Assembly: GCA_964617645.1 (NCBI GenBank)
Contig: CAZTYE010000001.1
Span: forward strand, 124,001-188,000
Origin: JADJGC01 sp964617645
Lineage (GTDB): Bacteria; Zixibacteria; MSB-5A5; CAIYYT01
Reading direction: 5' to 3'
Length of the DNA: 64,000 nucleotides
The notes under the pieces were generated by a model. It saw only the letters and a list, made by a program, of their open reading frames with translations. It was not told the origin of the DNA and made no database searches. The position numbers were made by a program, and so were the translations under genes. Shown here piece by piece: positions 46,470 through 55,543 of this stretch. Positions within the stretch are counted from its first letter, which is position 1; each line of letters opens with the position of its first letter.

Positions 46470-46675
46470 AGGACAATGTGCTCGATAATTCGTGTTGATC
46501 GCGGAGGGGATCGGATCGGCGTCACCTTCCGGATCCGGCGAATTCTTAATTTTCGTTAATCTTTCCATCATCCCGTACCAATGGGGAACCAACTCCCCGC
46601 TTCGACTTGTTTTATGGCATAGATGGAGCAATTCAGCCCATCATCAGGTGGTGTCGGGAAAGAGAGGTTTAGCCC

Positions 46676-47719
46676 ATGAACCAACAAGACAAACCCAAAT
46701 CGCTGACGCGTTATCTGGCCACCGCCGCCATTGCGCTGGCGTTGATCGTCGCGCTGCTGCCGTCGATTCGGCAGCCGCAGGGCACATCCGTGGCCGCCAA
46801 TGAGAAGACTGAGAACACCAACAAAAGCGAGGTTTCTTTGAATAAGCTGACTCCCGAAGAAGAGCGGGTGATCGTCCATAAGGGCACTGAAATGCCTTTC
46901 ACCGGCAAGTACTATAAAAACAAAGACGCCGGTACTTACCACTGCAAGCAGTGCAACGCCGCGTTGTATCGCTCGACCGACAAATTCGATTCCGGCTGCG
47001 GCTGGCCGAGTTTCGATGACGAAATCGCCGGCGCCGTCAAGCGCACAACCGACGCCGACGGCCATCGCGTCGAAATCACCTGCGCCCGCTGCGGCGGACA
47101 TCTGGGGCATGTCTTCGAAGGCGAAGGCTTCACCGCCAAGAACACACGGCACTGCGTTAACTCGATCTCCATGACCTTCGTGCCTGCCGGTCAGGAAGGC
47201 GCTGCCGTGAGCAAAGCTTCAGCGACTCAGAAGATGACGACCGAGACAGCGTATTTTGCCGGCGGTTGTTTCTGGGGCGTCGAGCATCTGTTAGCGCAGC
47301 AGCCGGGCGTGATCTCGGCGCGCTCCGGCTACATGGGTGGCAACACCGAGAACCCGTCTTACAAGGATGTCTGCTACAAGGGCACCGGCCATGCGGAAGC
47401 AGTGGAAGTCGTCTTCGATCCGAACAAGACGAGTTACGAAACTCTGGCGAAGTACTTTTTCGAGATTCACGACCCAACGCAACTGAATCGCCAAGGGCCG
47501 GATGTCGGCGACCAGTATCGCTCGGCGGTGTTCTATACTTCCGAGGCTCAGAAAGCGACGACGCAGAAGTTGATCGGAATTCTGAAGGACAAAGGCTACA
47601 AAGTCGTGACCGAAGTCGTTCCAGCGACCAAGTTCTGGTCCGCCGAGGACTATCATCAAGATTATTACGAGAACAACGGCAAGGAACCGTACTGCCACTT
47701 TTACACTAAGCGGTTCTGA
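46676..47719 (+). CDS. msrBA: bifunctional methionine sulfoxide reductase B/A, membrane-anchored
   Basis: 347 residues. An N-terminal membrane helix (about 15-32) is followed by MsrB (about 55-170), with zinc CxxC pairs (CKQC, CARC), GCGWPSF and the catalytic RHCVNSISM. MsrA (about 185-347) has the catalytic GGCFWG and the C-terminal YHQDYY. The order B then A is the less usual fusion order. Together they reduce both sulfoxide isomers; the anchor suggests action outside the cytoplasm. A hairpin terminator follows. Confidence 0.94.
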   Translation: MNQQDKPKSLTRYLATAAIALALIVALLPSIRQPQGTSVAANEKTENTNKSEVSLNKLTPEEERVIVHKGTEMPFTGKYYKNKDAGTYHCKQCNAALYRSTDKFDSGCGWPSFDDEIAGAVKRTTDADGHRVEITCARCGGHLGHVFEGEGFTAKNTRHCVNSISMTFVPAGQEGAAVSKASATQKMTTETAYFAGGCFWGVEHLLAQQPGVISARSGYMGGNTENPSYKDVCYKGTGHAEAVEVVFDPNKTSYETLAKYFFEIHDPTQLNRQGPDVGDQYRSAVFYTSEAQKATTQKLIGILKDKGYKVVTEVVPATKFWSAEDYHQDYYENNGKEPYCHFYTKRF

Positions 47720-47818
47720 GACTCCACAAACGTGATGACCGAGGCCCAAGTATTCAACCGCGCCGTTAGCGCAATTCTCACGCCGTCAGAATGACGACCG
47801 CGCCGTCAAAATAGCGTT

Positions 47819-47852
47819 ACGCCGTCAGGATAGAATCCTGACGGCGTACTTT
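47819..47852 (+). terminator. hairpin terminator downstream of msrBA
   Basis: A perfect 13-bp stem (ACGCCGTCAGGAT with its complement) and a three-base loop, followed by ACTTT. The T run is short and the stem lies 100 bases after the stop, so it may also serve as a boundary element. CGCCGTCA recurs twice just upstream. Confidence 0.55.
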
Positions 47853-47982
47853 CTAACCTAGCTACCCCATAAACAAAGCTCCCTGAACCGTGCGGAACTC
47901 AGAACTTTCTCACTGACTTTCGGAATGAGTGACTCTCTCAATAAGGATTGAACCAAGAGGTTGGATTTGAATTCTCAACCTG

Positions 47983-48140
47983 CGGGTTATGAGCGTGAGC
48001 TGAACTCCGAACACGGGACAATACCGGACAGTAAGGGACAATACTGGCAACGACTTACGCTTTACATTTTGTCCGGTGTTGTCCAGTTTTGTCCCGTGTT
48101 TCGGCCTGTTATATTAGACAGGTGTTAGAAGAAGGTATAT
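47983..48140. repeat. left end repeat of the island: tRNA-Met anticodon-loop core plus iterons (attL-like)
   Basis: Begins with CGGGTTATGAGC, the reverse complement of a tRNA-Met anticodon loop and stem, preceded by a degenerate T-arm-like stretch. After about 20 bases come three GGACA iterons (GGGACAAT, CGGACAGT, GGGACAAT at 48015-48045), and about 25 bases later three in the opposite direction (TTTTGTCC, TGTTGTCC, TTTTGTCC at 48067-48094), then TCGGCCTGTTAT and ACAGGTGTTAGAAGAAGG. The same layout occurs at 62344-62498 in the same direction. No gene is supported between the terminator at 47852 and 48397. Confidence 0.7.
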
Positions 48141-48397
48141 GTGCCTAACGTGGACTCAAGAAAGACAGAATGTCAGGCGTGGCTCGTGTTTCTCCAGCAG
48201 TTGAGGGAGATCCCATTCTCAAGAACATTACCAATCGTGTTCTGACTGAAGACTACTTCGCGTCCAGCTTCGGCTGACGGAGGGAGCAAACTGGTGTGCT
48301 GCTGTTGGAGGAAGCTGCTTGAGGACTTGGACGTCGCTGCGGTCAGGCTGATGAAACAATTTGAGAACGGGCATCGCTGCATTTTGCAGCCGTCATT

Positions 48398-49450
48398 CTA
48401 TTGCTTTGTCGGAGAAACCTCTTCTCGATAGAGAGATTCCAACTGTACTCTGGTCGAGTTCATTTCTTGGTTTATTTTCTTTAGTATTTCACTTCTAATC
48501 GTGTGTTGCATCCCTGGAAGAAACTTCTTGCGCAACGTGTCAAACCGCGAACGATTGAGATACAGAAAGTAGAATCCGGGCCGCCCAGCTTTCAGTTCTG
48601 TCTCTACGAGTGCGGTCAATTCGAACGAAGCTTCGAAGTAGTGATTGGCGTAGATCTGCTTCGATGCGATCAGAGTCTTAGCTTTCCCCTGGGATTGCCT
48701 GAATAAAGTAACATGGTTTATGCTCACTATCGGTCTTAGCTTGTCATACTTCCTCTTGCACCAGTAGATGACGTTTTCTGTGCCAGGCAAATCGTCTTGT
48801 GGATACACTTCGAGATACCTGTGTAGTTGCGGCACATACTCGTAGAGAAAGTCGGATTCCTGTAAGAGTTCGTGAAATTCATCCGCCGATCGCAACGGAT
48901 ACTTCTGGTCATCGTACTGCACCATCGAGGCACTACCACCGATCGAGTAGGCTTTCACATAGCCGACCATCATTTCTTTCACCAGTTCGGTGACCCGTTC
49001 TCGGCAATTCGACGCGGACCAGTCGACCTCTCGTCGGATACGGTCAATCATTGCAGCGGATAGCTTCAAATTGCACTTGCCGACTTCGCACTCCTTAATG
49101 GAGACGAGCTCTTCCGGTTCCAGCGTGAGTTCGCTCAGGTTGTTCGCTTGCGCAGGATTCTCAAACGTCCCCATTTCCACTACGCTACTGGACTTCATGA
49201 AGGTTTCAATGTCGCGAAATTTGTCGATAAAGAAATCTGCCGGTACTTCCACGTACATGATGCCAAAAACCGCCACCTCCGGCTTTTTGTCAGTGTTGAG
49301 CATTTTGGTCACAGCCTCTCGCAGTTCCAGCGCTCGAAAGTCCTGCTGAGTAAAATCGACTCGCTCTTTGAGGAACGTCTTAAGATCGGGCGGAACCGTC
49401 TGCATAGAGGCTGAGATCGTTCCTAAAAGAAGGAAGATGAGAACCTTCAT
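48398..49450 (-). CDS. exported protein of unknown function
   Basis: About 350 residues from the ATG at 49450, which has GGAG eight bases upstream. A signal peptide covers the first 18 residues. The rest is soluble and charged, with helical stretches near both ends and no motif I recognise. Cysteines occur at ECEVGKC and at two further sites. First gene inside the left island end and transcribed toward it. Neighbouring stress-type genes give no clear role. Confidence 0.6.
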   Translation of the reverse strand: MKVLIFLLLGTISASMQTVPPDLKTFLKERVDFTQQDFRALELREAVTKMLNTDKKPEVAVFGIMYVEVPADFFIDKFRDIETFMKSSSVVEMGTFENPAQANNLSELTLEPEELVSIKECEVGKCNLKLSAAMIDRIRREVDWSASNCRERVTELVKEMMVGYVKAYSIGGSASMVQYDDQKYPLRSADEFHELLQESDFLYEYVPQLHRYLEVYPQDDLPGTENVIYWCKRKYDKLRPIVSINHVTLFRQSQGKAKTLIASKQIYANHYFEASFELTALVETELKAGRPGFYFLYLNRSRFDTLRKKFLPGMQHTIRSEILKKINQEMNSTRVQLESLYREEVSPTKQ

Positions 49451-49547
49451 ACGTGTCTCCATTCCCTAATGACAAGCTTGTTCGATCTGTTTCCCCGGCT
49501 CATGGCTTTGCAGCGACAACTATCCGCAAGCGAGAGATGTTCGACAA

Positions 49548-50129
49548 TCATTTCTTATCCGATCCGCTGAGCCGTTTCCCGAAGGAACGCATCCTGAAGG
49601 CCAAGCCGATAAGTAGCGCACCAAAGATAGTGGCATACGTCCCAATCAGCCAAAGTACCGCGAGTGCGCCTTCAGATGGCCAAGCGATAAGCAAGGCGCC
49701 GAAAGCCACTGTCATAATTCCACCAAGAATGAGCAGCCATTCACCTGTCATTTCCTTTCGTAAGCGGATCCCGGTGACGATGTCGAGGACGCCTCCGGCA
49801 ATCGCCCAGATGGAGATGTAGAACAAGAGCGCCATCGCAGTAACGTCGGGTCTCAAGATCGTCAAAATGCCCAGGCCGATGCCAAGTAGTCCCCTGATGA
49901 TCAATACCCACTTTTGCTCGAGCCAATCGCGCCCCGCGATTGCTATCCCGATTTCAAGGACGCCATCTGTCAGAGAGAAGACGGCAAAGAGCATGATGAG
50001 CATCCTGAGCGAAATCTCTGGCTGAATCCAGACCAATATTCCAAAGCCGATGGCAATGAGGCCGCGCAGCAGCACCAGCCACCAGTTGCGAGACAAAATT
50101 CCCGCCAATTGTTCTTCAAGAAGATCCAT
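49548..50129 (-). CDS. HdeD family membrane protein
   Basis: About 193 residues with six membrane helices arranged as three similar pairs (LRGLIAIGFGILVWIQP, IRGLLGIGLGILTILRP, LGGIMTVAFGALLIAWP). This repeated G-I-L-x-P pattern is the HdeD/DUF308 signature, linked in enterobacteria to acid resistance. ATG at 50129 chosen; a GTG at 50135 is also possible. It ends the minus-strand gene series of the island; a long inverted repeat separates it from the gene before. Confidence 0.88.
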   Translation of the reverse strand: MDLLEEQLAGILSRNWWLVLLRGLIAIGFGILVWIQPEISLRMLIMLFAVFSLTDGVLEIGIAIAGRDWLEQKWVLIIRGLLGIGLGILTILRPDVTAMALLFYISIWAIAGGVLDIVTGIRLRKEMTGEWLLILGGIMTVAFGALLIAWPSEGALAVLWLIGTYATIFGALLIGLAFRMRSFGKRLSGSDKK

Positions 50130-50161
50130 GATCACTTCACTTTCTCAATCCGATGGTTAAG

Positions 50162-50217
50162 GGCGCTGTACTTTACCGATCTTCCAAGACAGCAATCTCG
50201 AGTAGAAGTACAGCGCC
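50162..50217. promoter_or_regulatory. long inverted repeat upstream of the HdeD gene
   Basis: A perfect 12-bp inverted repeat, GGCGCTGTACTT and AAGTACAGCGCC, with a 32-base loop lies in the gap between the DUF1269-like gene and hdeD-like gene. It has no T run on either side, so an operator or mRNA-processing hairpin is as likely as a terminator. Confidence 0.5.
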
Positions 50218-50284
50218 AATAATTCCGCAGCCGATAACTGGCTATCGCTGCTATCGCTCGCCGCGGCCACTGCGAAGACTGCCG

Positions 50285-51085
50285 TCAGAGCGACAGTGCC
50301 TCCCCGGCAAGTTTGCGGGCCTGCTCGAGTTTGGCGCTCCGCGTTGCATAGTCGGCCTTAACTTTGGAAATCCGTTTCTCGACCCTTGCCTTCTGCGATT
50401 CACTTGCCTGCTTCATTTGCGTGCGCATGGTTTCGACCTTCGCATCAGCCTCGCTTTTGACCTGCCCCGCTCTCGCCGTGGCCTCGGCGTGCATGATCTC
50501 AAGTTTCTTGCCGATGACTTCGATTTCCTTTTGCACCGCGACTTTGGTCTCGCTACTCGCTTGCGCCAATTCTTCGCGGAGCTGATTCATCTCGGCGTTA
50601 AATGCGGCCGATTCGCGTGCCAGTTGATCTTCAACGACTTCGGATTTCAGGCGGCGGAATACAAGACCACCTAAGATTCGCATTCTCGAATCCAACGGCG
50701 TTACCCAAGTCTCCTCGACTTCCGCGAGCACCGCCGCTTTACCCGGGCTCATGGCGCTCGACACTTCATCCAGAAAGCCGATGCCGATTCCAGACTTGTC
50801 CAGATCGACGACGAAGCCTGTCAATGCTCCTGCTGAGGCACCGATAGCGAGCCCAACCGGTCCCGCCAACAAACCAACCAGACTCCCGGACAACAAGCCG
50901 AGAGAGGTGGCGACCGGACCTGAATCGGCGATTTGCTCCTCGCTTACGACTCCGGATGCGTCTTTCACAATCACGGCCGTCGCGTAGAGCGTGATGTCGC
51001 CGTTGGAATGCAGATCATTCAAGGCGCGCAACCCTTCGTAGGCAGCCTCTTCCTTGTCAAAAACCACAGCCAGCATCTTGTTCAT
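50285..51085 (-). CDS. DUF1269-like stress protein with C-terminal coiled coil
   Basis: 266 residues. The first 145 match the DUF1269 layout: a beta-alpha ACT-like start (LAVVFDKEEAAYEGLRAL), a VIVKDASG strand, then a Gly-rich hydrophobic hairpin (LLSGSLVGLLAGPVGLAIGASAG) and a strand-helix end. From about residue 155 a long coiled coil runs to the C-terminus, an extension not usual in the family. The ATG at 51085 has AAAGGAAA upstream. Members often sit in stress clusters with HdeD and FtsH, as here; biochemical role unknown. Confidence 0.75.
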   Translation of the reverse strand: MNKMLAVVFDKEEAAYEGLRALNDLHSNGDITLYATAVIVKDASGVVSEEQIADSGPVATSLGLLSGSLVGLLAGPVGLAIGASAGALTGFVVDLDKSGIGIGFLDEVSSAMSPGKAAVLAEVEETWVTPLDSRMRILGGLVFRRLKSEVVEDQLARESAAFNAEMNQLREELAQASSETKVAVQKEIEVIGKKLEIMHAEATARAGQVKSEADAKVETMRTQMKQASESQKARVEKRISKVKADYATRSAKLEQARKLAGEALSL

Positions 51086-51326
51086 ACAAATTTCCTTTCG
51101 GTTGACCTTCAATGGATTCGTTATCCGGCAGTATGCGCCCATCATTCGCATACCGGGGAGCCATCGGCTCAACAGTGTTGACATCTATCTTCATTCGAAC
51201 TTCATTAACTCGTTGTAGCCGCGAACAACACTTCGTCTCCCGATTGAGATCACGATTGCCGTCCGTCATCCCCGGTGAATTATCGATCACTGTGATCATG
51301 GTTTTCTCGCGGTCCAACCACTGCAG

Positions 51327-52997
51327 TCAAAGCCGTCCTTGACGGCGGATCGAGACTACCATCAATGTCGCCAGCACCAGCGCGATCAGGAATCCACCAA
51401 GCCCGATGATAGAAACCCCGTTCCACGTGGGCGGAATCTTTGCCGCGGCGATAATCGCGGAGCCGACAAGACATGCTCCGACAACGAACGCGTAAGCAAC
51501 GCGATTAGCGCTGCGGTCACTCGAGCTGAGCGCTTCGGGCATCCCGCTTTGATGAAATCTGACACCAATGCCCTCACGCTTGATGATCTGGCCCAGCTCC
51601 CTGAGTGCAGTTGGCGCTTCGCGAAGCAACTTCAGCATTTCGCGACTGCCGACGGCCGCTTCTTCCACCAGCCGTTGTGGTCGGAAGCGGTCCCTGAAGA
51701 CTTTTCGCGCAAACGGCTCTGCTTCTCCGGCTACGTCGAACTCCGGAGCCAACGCGACAGCTGTTGACTCAATCTGGATGATCGCCTTGAGCATGAGGTA
51801 GAGATCCGGAGGGATTCGCAGCCCATGCTTTGCCAGCGCTGCCAGGATTTCGCCTAAGAGCTTCGACAAATTCAATTCGCGCAGCGTTCGCCCGGCATAC
51901 GCATCCAGGAATCGCGCGACGTCGCGTTCAAGTTCCGGCATGGAAACGGATGATTCTGCACTGAGCAGACTGATGATGCTTTCCGCAACGCGATGAGGAT
52001 TGCCATCAATTACGTGGTAAACCAATTCCACGAAATCCTCTCGCATCCGTTGACCCAGCCGTCCCATCATACCGAAGTCGATGAAGCACACGACATTGTT
52101 GGGAAGCACCAGGATGTTGCCGGGGTGGGGATCCGCATGAAAGAAGCCTTCCTCCAGCGTTTGCTTCAGCACGAAGCGAAATCCTCGCCGAGCCACTTCA
52201 GCGAAGTCAATCTGTGCTGCACGCAGCGCCTCGTTGTCGGAGACCCTGATGCCGTCGATGTATTCCATGGTGAGGATGCGCGAAGTCGACGCCTGACGAA
52301 AGACACGCGGGACACGTATCGTTGGGTCGTCTTTGAACTGCTGAATGACCCGTTCCTGATGAGCGGCTTCGACTCGGTAGTCGAGTTCTTCGGTCAATGT
52401 GTCCTCAAATTGTTTCACTGCAAGACTTGGTTGGTAGATGGCCGAATACTTCAGGCGGCGCTCCAAGTGGTGCGCCAACTGTTTCATCATCCGAATATCG
52501 GCTTCGACAAGATTCCGAATTCCCGGACGCTGCACCTTGACCACTACGTCTTGACCGTTTAGTTTAGCCCGATGCACTTGCCCAAGCGATGCGGAGGCTA
52601 ACGGCACGGGCTCAAGTGACTCGAAAACCGACGCGTGCGGTCGCCCGAATTCTTCTTCCACGACCTTACAGACAGCCTCAAATGGGACGGGCTCTACTCG
52701 GTCCTGCAATTTGGTCAGCTCACTCAGTAGTTCGGCAGGCACCAAGTCGGGACGGGTCGACAGAACCTGTCCGAACTTCACGTAAGTGGGCCCCAGTTCT
52801 TCCAAAACCATTCTTAGCCGTTTTGCCCGCGCTTCCTGTTTCGAAGGTGATCCATCAAGAGCAGACGTCGTTTCAGGGTCGACTCGGCTTTTCTGTGGCC
52901 GAAGGGCGTCTGCTAAATCGCCCAGTCCACTGCGAATCAGAATGGCCATTACTTCGCTGGACCGCTTGGATTGCTGTACTATGGTCTGCGCGTTCAC
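51327..52997 (-). CDS. AarF/ABC1/UbiB-type atypical kinase
   Basis: 556 residues. The family motifs are visible: KFGQVLSTRPDLVP (KxGQ loop) near residue 74, the Ala-rich nucleotide loop ASASLGQVHRAK near 134 with Lys in VVVKVQRPG, and FFHADPHPGN near 287 with IDFGMMG. Two membrane helices end the protein (about 500-545). Known members support ubiquinone synthesis or lipid handling through ATPase activity. The GTG start overlaps the ftsH stop (GTGA). Last gene of the island's crotonase-doxX-ftsH-aarF operon. Confidence 0.9.
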   Translation of the reverse strand: MNAQTIVQQSKRSSEVMAILIRSGLGDLADALRPQKSRVDPETTSALDGSPSKQEARAKRLRMVLEELGPTYVKFGQVLSTRPDLVPAELLSELTKLQDRVEPVPFEAVCKVVEEEFGRPHASVFESLEPVPLASASLGQVHRAKLNGQDVVVKVQRPGIRNLVEADIRMMKQLAHHLERRLKYSAIYQPSLAVKQFEDTLTEELDYRVEAAHQERVIQQFKDDPTIRVPRVFRQASTSRILTMEYIDGIRVSDNEALRAAQIDFAEVARRGFRFVLKQTLEEGFFHADPHPGNILVLPNNVVCFIDFGMMGRLGQRMREDFVELVYHVIDGNPHRVAESIISLLSAESSVSMPELERDVARFLDAYAGRTLRELNLSKLLGEILAALAKHGLRIPPDLYLMLKAIIQIESTAVALAPEFDVAGEAEPFARKVFRDRFRPQRLVEEAAVGSREMLKLLREAPTALRELGQIIKREGIGVRFHQSGMPEALSSSDRSANRVAYAFVVGACLVGSAIIAAAKIPPTWNGVSIIGLGGFLIALVLATLMVVSIRRQGRL

Positions 52998-54997
52998 GAA
53001 CGATCTCCCGTATGCGCCGGTTGGCGATTGACGCTGCTCACCTGCGGAAGCCCGGTCGCATTAAGAATTTGTGTTTCATCAAGTGTCTCATGGATGAGAA
53101 GTGACTTGACCAGTCCGTCCAGGTTAGCGCGATACTTCAGCAACATGTCTTTTGCCTCTTTGTGACAGCCATCGATGATGCGCCGAATTTCGACATCGAC
53201 CAATCGAGCGGTGTCTTCGCTGATCGCCTTCTCGCCTCCGAGGGCTGCTCCTCCGAGGAACGGATTGCCGGCCGGTGCCAACTGCACCATGCCGAGCTGA
53301 TCGCTCATCCCCCAGCGCGTCACCATCATGCGCGCAAGTAGCGTCGCTTGCTCGATGTCGTTTTCCGCACCTGTCGATTTACTTCCATACACGATCTCCT
53401 CGGCGGCGCGTCCTCCCAGAATGCCGACAATGCGAGCGCGCAGGTACGATTCCGGGTAATTGTAGCGGTCATTGATTGGCATTTGATAGGTCACGCCGAG
53501 AGCTTGCCCGCGTGGAACAATCGACGCCCGCTTTACCGGATCCGCTCCGGGGATTACCAAGCCCAGGATCGTGTGCCCACCTTCGTGATAGGCAATGCGC
53601 TCGCGATCCTCACGGCTAAGAAGAATGGGGCGCGCTGGGCCCAGTACGATCTTCTCCAGCGCATCGAAAAAGTCCTTGGAGCGAACCTCGTTCTGCCCCT
53701 TACGCGCTGCAAGTAGCGCCGCCTCGTTGACTAAATTTCTGATGTCTGCACCGGAGAGTCCGGGCGTTGCCGCCGCGATTTCGATCAGACTGACGTCCTT
53801 CGCCAGCGGCATCTTACGGGTGTGTACTTTCAGGATGGCTGCTCTGCCGTCTTTATCGGGAAGGTTCACTACCACGCGGCGGTCAAAGCGGCCTGGCCTG
53901 AGCAATGCCTTGTCCAGTACGTCCGGCTGATTGGTTGCTGCCAAGACGATGACACCCTCTTTGCTGGAGAAGCCGTCCATTTCAGTCAATATCTGATTGA
54001 GCGTTTGTTCCTGTTCACTCGAACCACCGAAATTGTACTGCCCGCGGGCCCGGCCGATGGCGTCCAACTCATCGATAAAGATGATGGCCGGTGCGCTCTC
54101 CCGCGCTTGCTTAAACAGATCACGCACTCTCGCGGCACCGACGCCGACGATCATCTCCACAAACTCTGATGCGCTCATCGAGAAGAATGGAACGCCGGCT
54201 TCCCCGGCGACGGCCTTTGCCAATAGTGTCTTGCCGGTACCGGGTGCGCCGACAAGCAGCACGCCCTTTGGCGCCGTTCCGCCCAGCCGAGTGTATTTCT
54301 TTGGATCTCTTAGAAAATCGACGATCTCGACTAACTCGTTTCTTGCTTCATCGATACCCGCGACGTCATCAAAGGTCACCTTCGCTTCGCTCTCCTTGTC
54401 GAATCGTCGGGCGCTGCTCTTTCCTATTCCCATGAGACTGCCGAAGCCACTCATGCCTCCTTGCGTCGCCGCCCGCCGGTAGAGCCAGATGTAGAAGCCG
54501 ATGAAGAGCAGTCCCGGACCGAAGCTGAAGAGTAATTTGAGCAAGGGGGATTCTTCTTCATTCACGGACTTGGCATCGATTTCGACGCTATTCTCAAGCA
54601 GTAGTGTTTCCAGGCCGTGATCGACATAGATCGGCAACGCGGTGCGGAAGGAGGTTACTTGTCTTGACGGTCGAGAGGCGGTCGCACCTTTGGCCTTCTC
54701 AGGCTCAAAGGCTACCGGCTCTTTGAAACGACCGGTGATAATGTCTCCGTGGCTGTAGACTTGCTGGACATTTCCCTTGGTTACTTCCGCCCGGAACAGG
54801 CTATACGGTATCGTCACTTGCACTTCGGGCTTGCCGATCAGCAAACTGGCGACGATGTAATTGAGAATCAGTACCAGAGCAAAAGCCATCCAGGCATTGA
54901 GCGGTGGAAATTTGGGCTGGTCGCCACCACCAGTTCGCGGCTTGGTATCGCCGCGTGAAAGCGGACTCTCATTCTTGTTGTGACCGACGCTATTCAT
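52994..54997 (-). CDS. ftsH: ATP-dependent zinc metalloprotease FtsH, island copy
   Basis: 667 residues. An N-terminal membrane helix (about 36-54), a periplasmic domain, a second helix (about 155-170), an AAA+ domain with Walker A GAPGTGKT near 246 and the SRH region, and an M41 protease domain with HEGGH near 467 (HExGH kept). Compared with housekeeping FtsH, the N-terminus is long and polar and the periplasmic domain carries a KAKGATASRPSRQ insertion. It overlaps doxX upstream and aarF downstream. Likely a second, stress-associated FtsH, as in known heat-resistance islands; the core copy would be elsewhere. Confidence 0.93.
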   Translation of the reverse strand: MNSVGHNKNESPLSRGDTKPRTGGGDQPKFPPLNAWMAFALVLILNYIVASLLIGKPEVQVTIPYSLFRAEVTKGNVQQVYSHGDIITGRFKEPVAFEPEKAKGATASRPSRQVTSFRTALPIYVDHGLETLLLENSVEIDAKSVNEEESPLLKLLFSFGPGLLFIGFYIWLYRRAATQGGMSGFGSLMGIGKSSARRFDKESEAKVTFDDVAGIDEARNELVEIVDFLRDPKKYTRLGGTAPKGVLLVGAPGTGKTLLAKAVAGEAGVPFFSMSASEFVEMIVGVGAARVRDLFKQARESAPAIIFIDELDAIGRARGQYNFGGSSEQEQTLNQILTEMDGFSSKEGVIVLAATNQPDVLDKALLRPGRFDRRVVVNLPDKDGRAAILKVHTRKMPLAKDVSLIEIAAATPGLSGADIRNLVNEAALLAARKGQNEVRSKDFFDALEKIVLGPARPILLSREDRERIAYHEGGHTILGLVIPGADPVKRASIVPRGQALGVTYQMPINDRYNYPESYLRARIVGILGGRAAEEIVYGSKSTGAENDIEQATLLARMMVTRWGMSDQLGMVQLAPAGNPFLGGAALGGEKAISEDTARLVDVEIRRIIDGCHKEAKDMLLKYRANLDGLVKSLLIHETLDETQILNATGLPQVSSVNRQPAHTGDRS

Positions 54998-55517
54998 TGA
55001 AACCTCTCTTACAGGATGGGTGATGCGATTTCTGCGATTGGCGAGCGTCGATACTAAACGGACCAGCTCCGAAGTGCGAGATGATTAACGCTCCTCCAAG
55101 TATTGAAATATTTTTCATAAACATGATCATTTGGATCTCGGCCGCTGCCGGATCGGCGATGCCCCAGAACTTGTGCATCATCAGCGTGGTGGGAATCAGG
55201 AAGAGCACGATGAGCCACGCTCCGGCTTTTGCCCGAAATCCCAGCAGAATACTGAGTCCACCAGCCAGTGAAAGTGCGCCCGAGAGCGGTACCGCAACGG
55301 TTGAGAACGGCACACCATGCGCGGCGGCAAGCTCGATACTGTGGGCAGAGAAGTGGTTGAGTCCGGCAGCAATGAATATCAGCGAGAAGAACACTCGCCC
55401 GATGACTACTCCTATGCTTCTGAGCCGCGAGCGCGCTGCACTGGCGTGGTCAACATCGTCTGGTGCATTGACCGCGGCTGCTTTCGAAGTTTCCGTGTTC
55501 TTTAACTCAATCTTCAT
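54990..55517 (-). CDS. DoxX family membrane protein
   Basis: 175 residues with four membrane helices and the DoxX pattern: GRVFFSLIFIAAGLNHF near residue 42 and GGLSILLGFRAKAGAWLIVLF near 87. The N-terminal 30 residues are polar. DoxX relatives are redox-linked membrane proteins with poorly defined roles. The end overlaps the ftsH start by eight bases; the start lies 26 bases after the crotonase gene. Confidence 0.88.
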   Translation of the reverse strand: MKIELKNTETSKAAAVNAPDDVDHASAARSRLRSIGVVIGRVFFSLIFIAAGLNHFSAHSIELAAAHGVPFSTVAVPLSGALSLAGGLSILLGFRAKAGAWLIVLFLIPTTLMMHKFWGIADPAAAEIQMIMFMKNISILGGALIISHFGAGPFSIDARQSQKSHHPSCKRGFNE

Positions 55518-55543
55518 TTGTCGTTTTCCTTGTCGATTGTGTC

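Noticed and set aside
51148..51163. GG/GC pair resembling a sigma-54 promoter upstream of the DUF1269-like gene
   Set aside because: The spacing between the invariant GG and GC is eleven bases instead of ten and the flanking bases match poorly.
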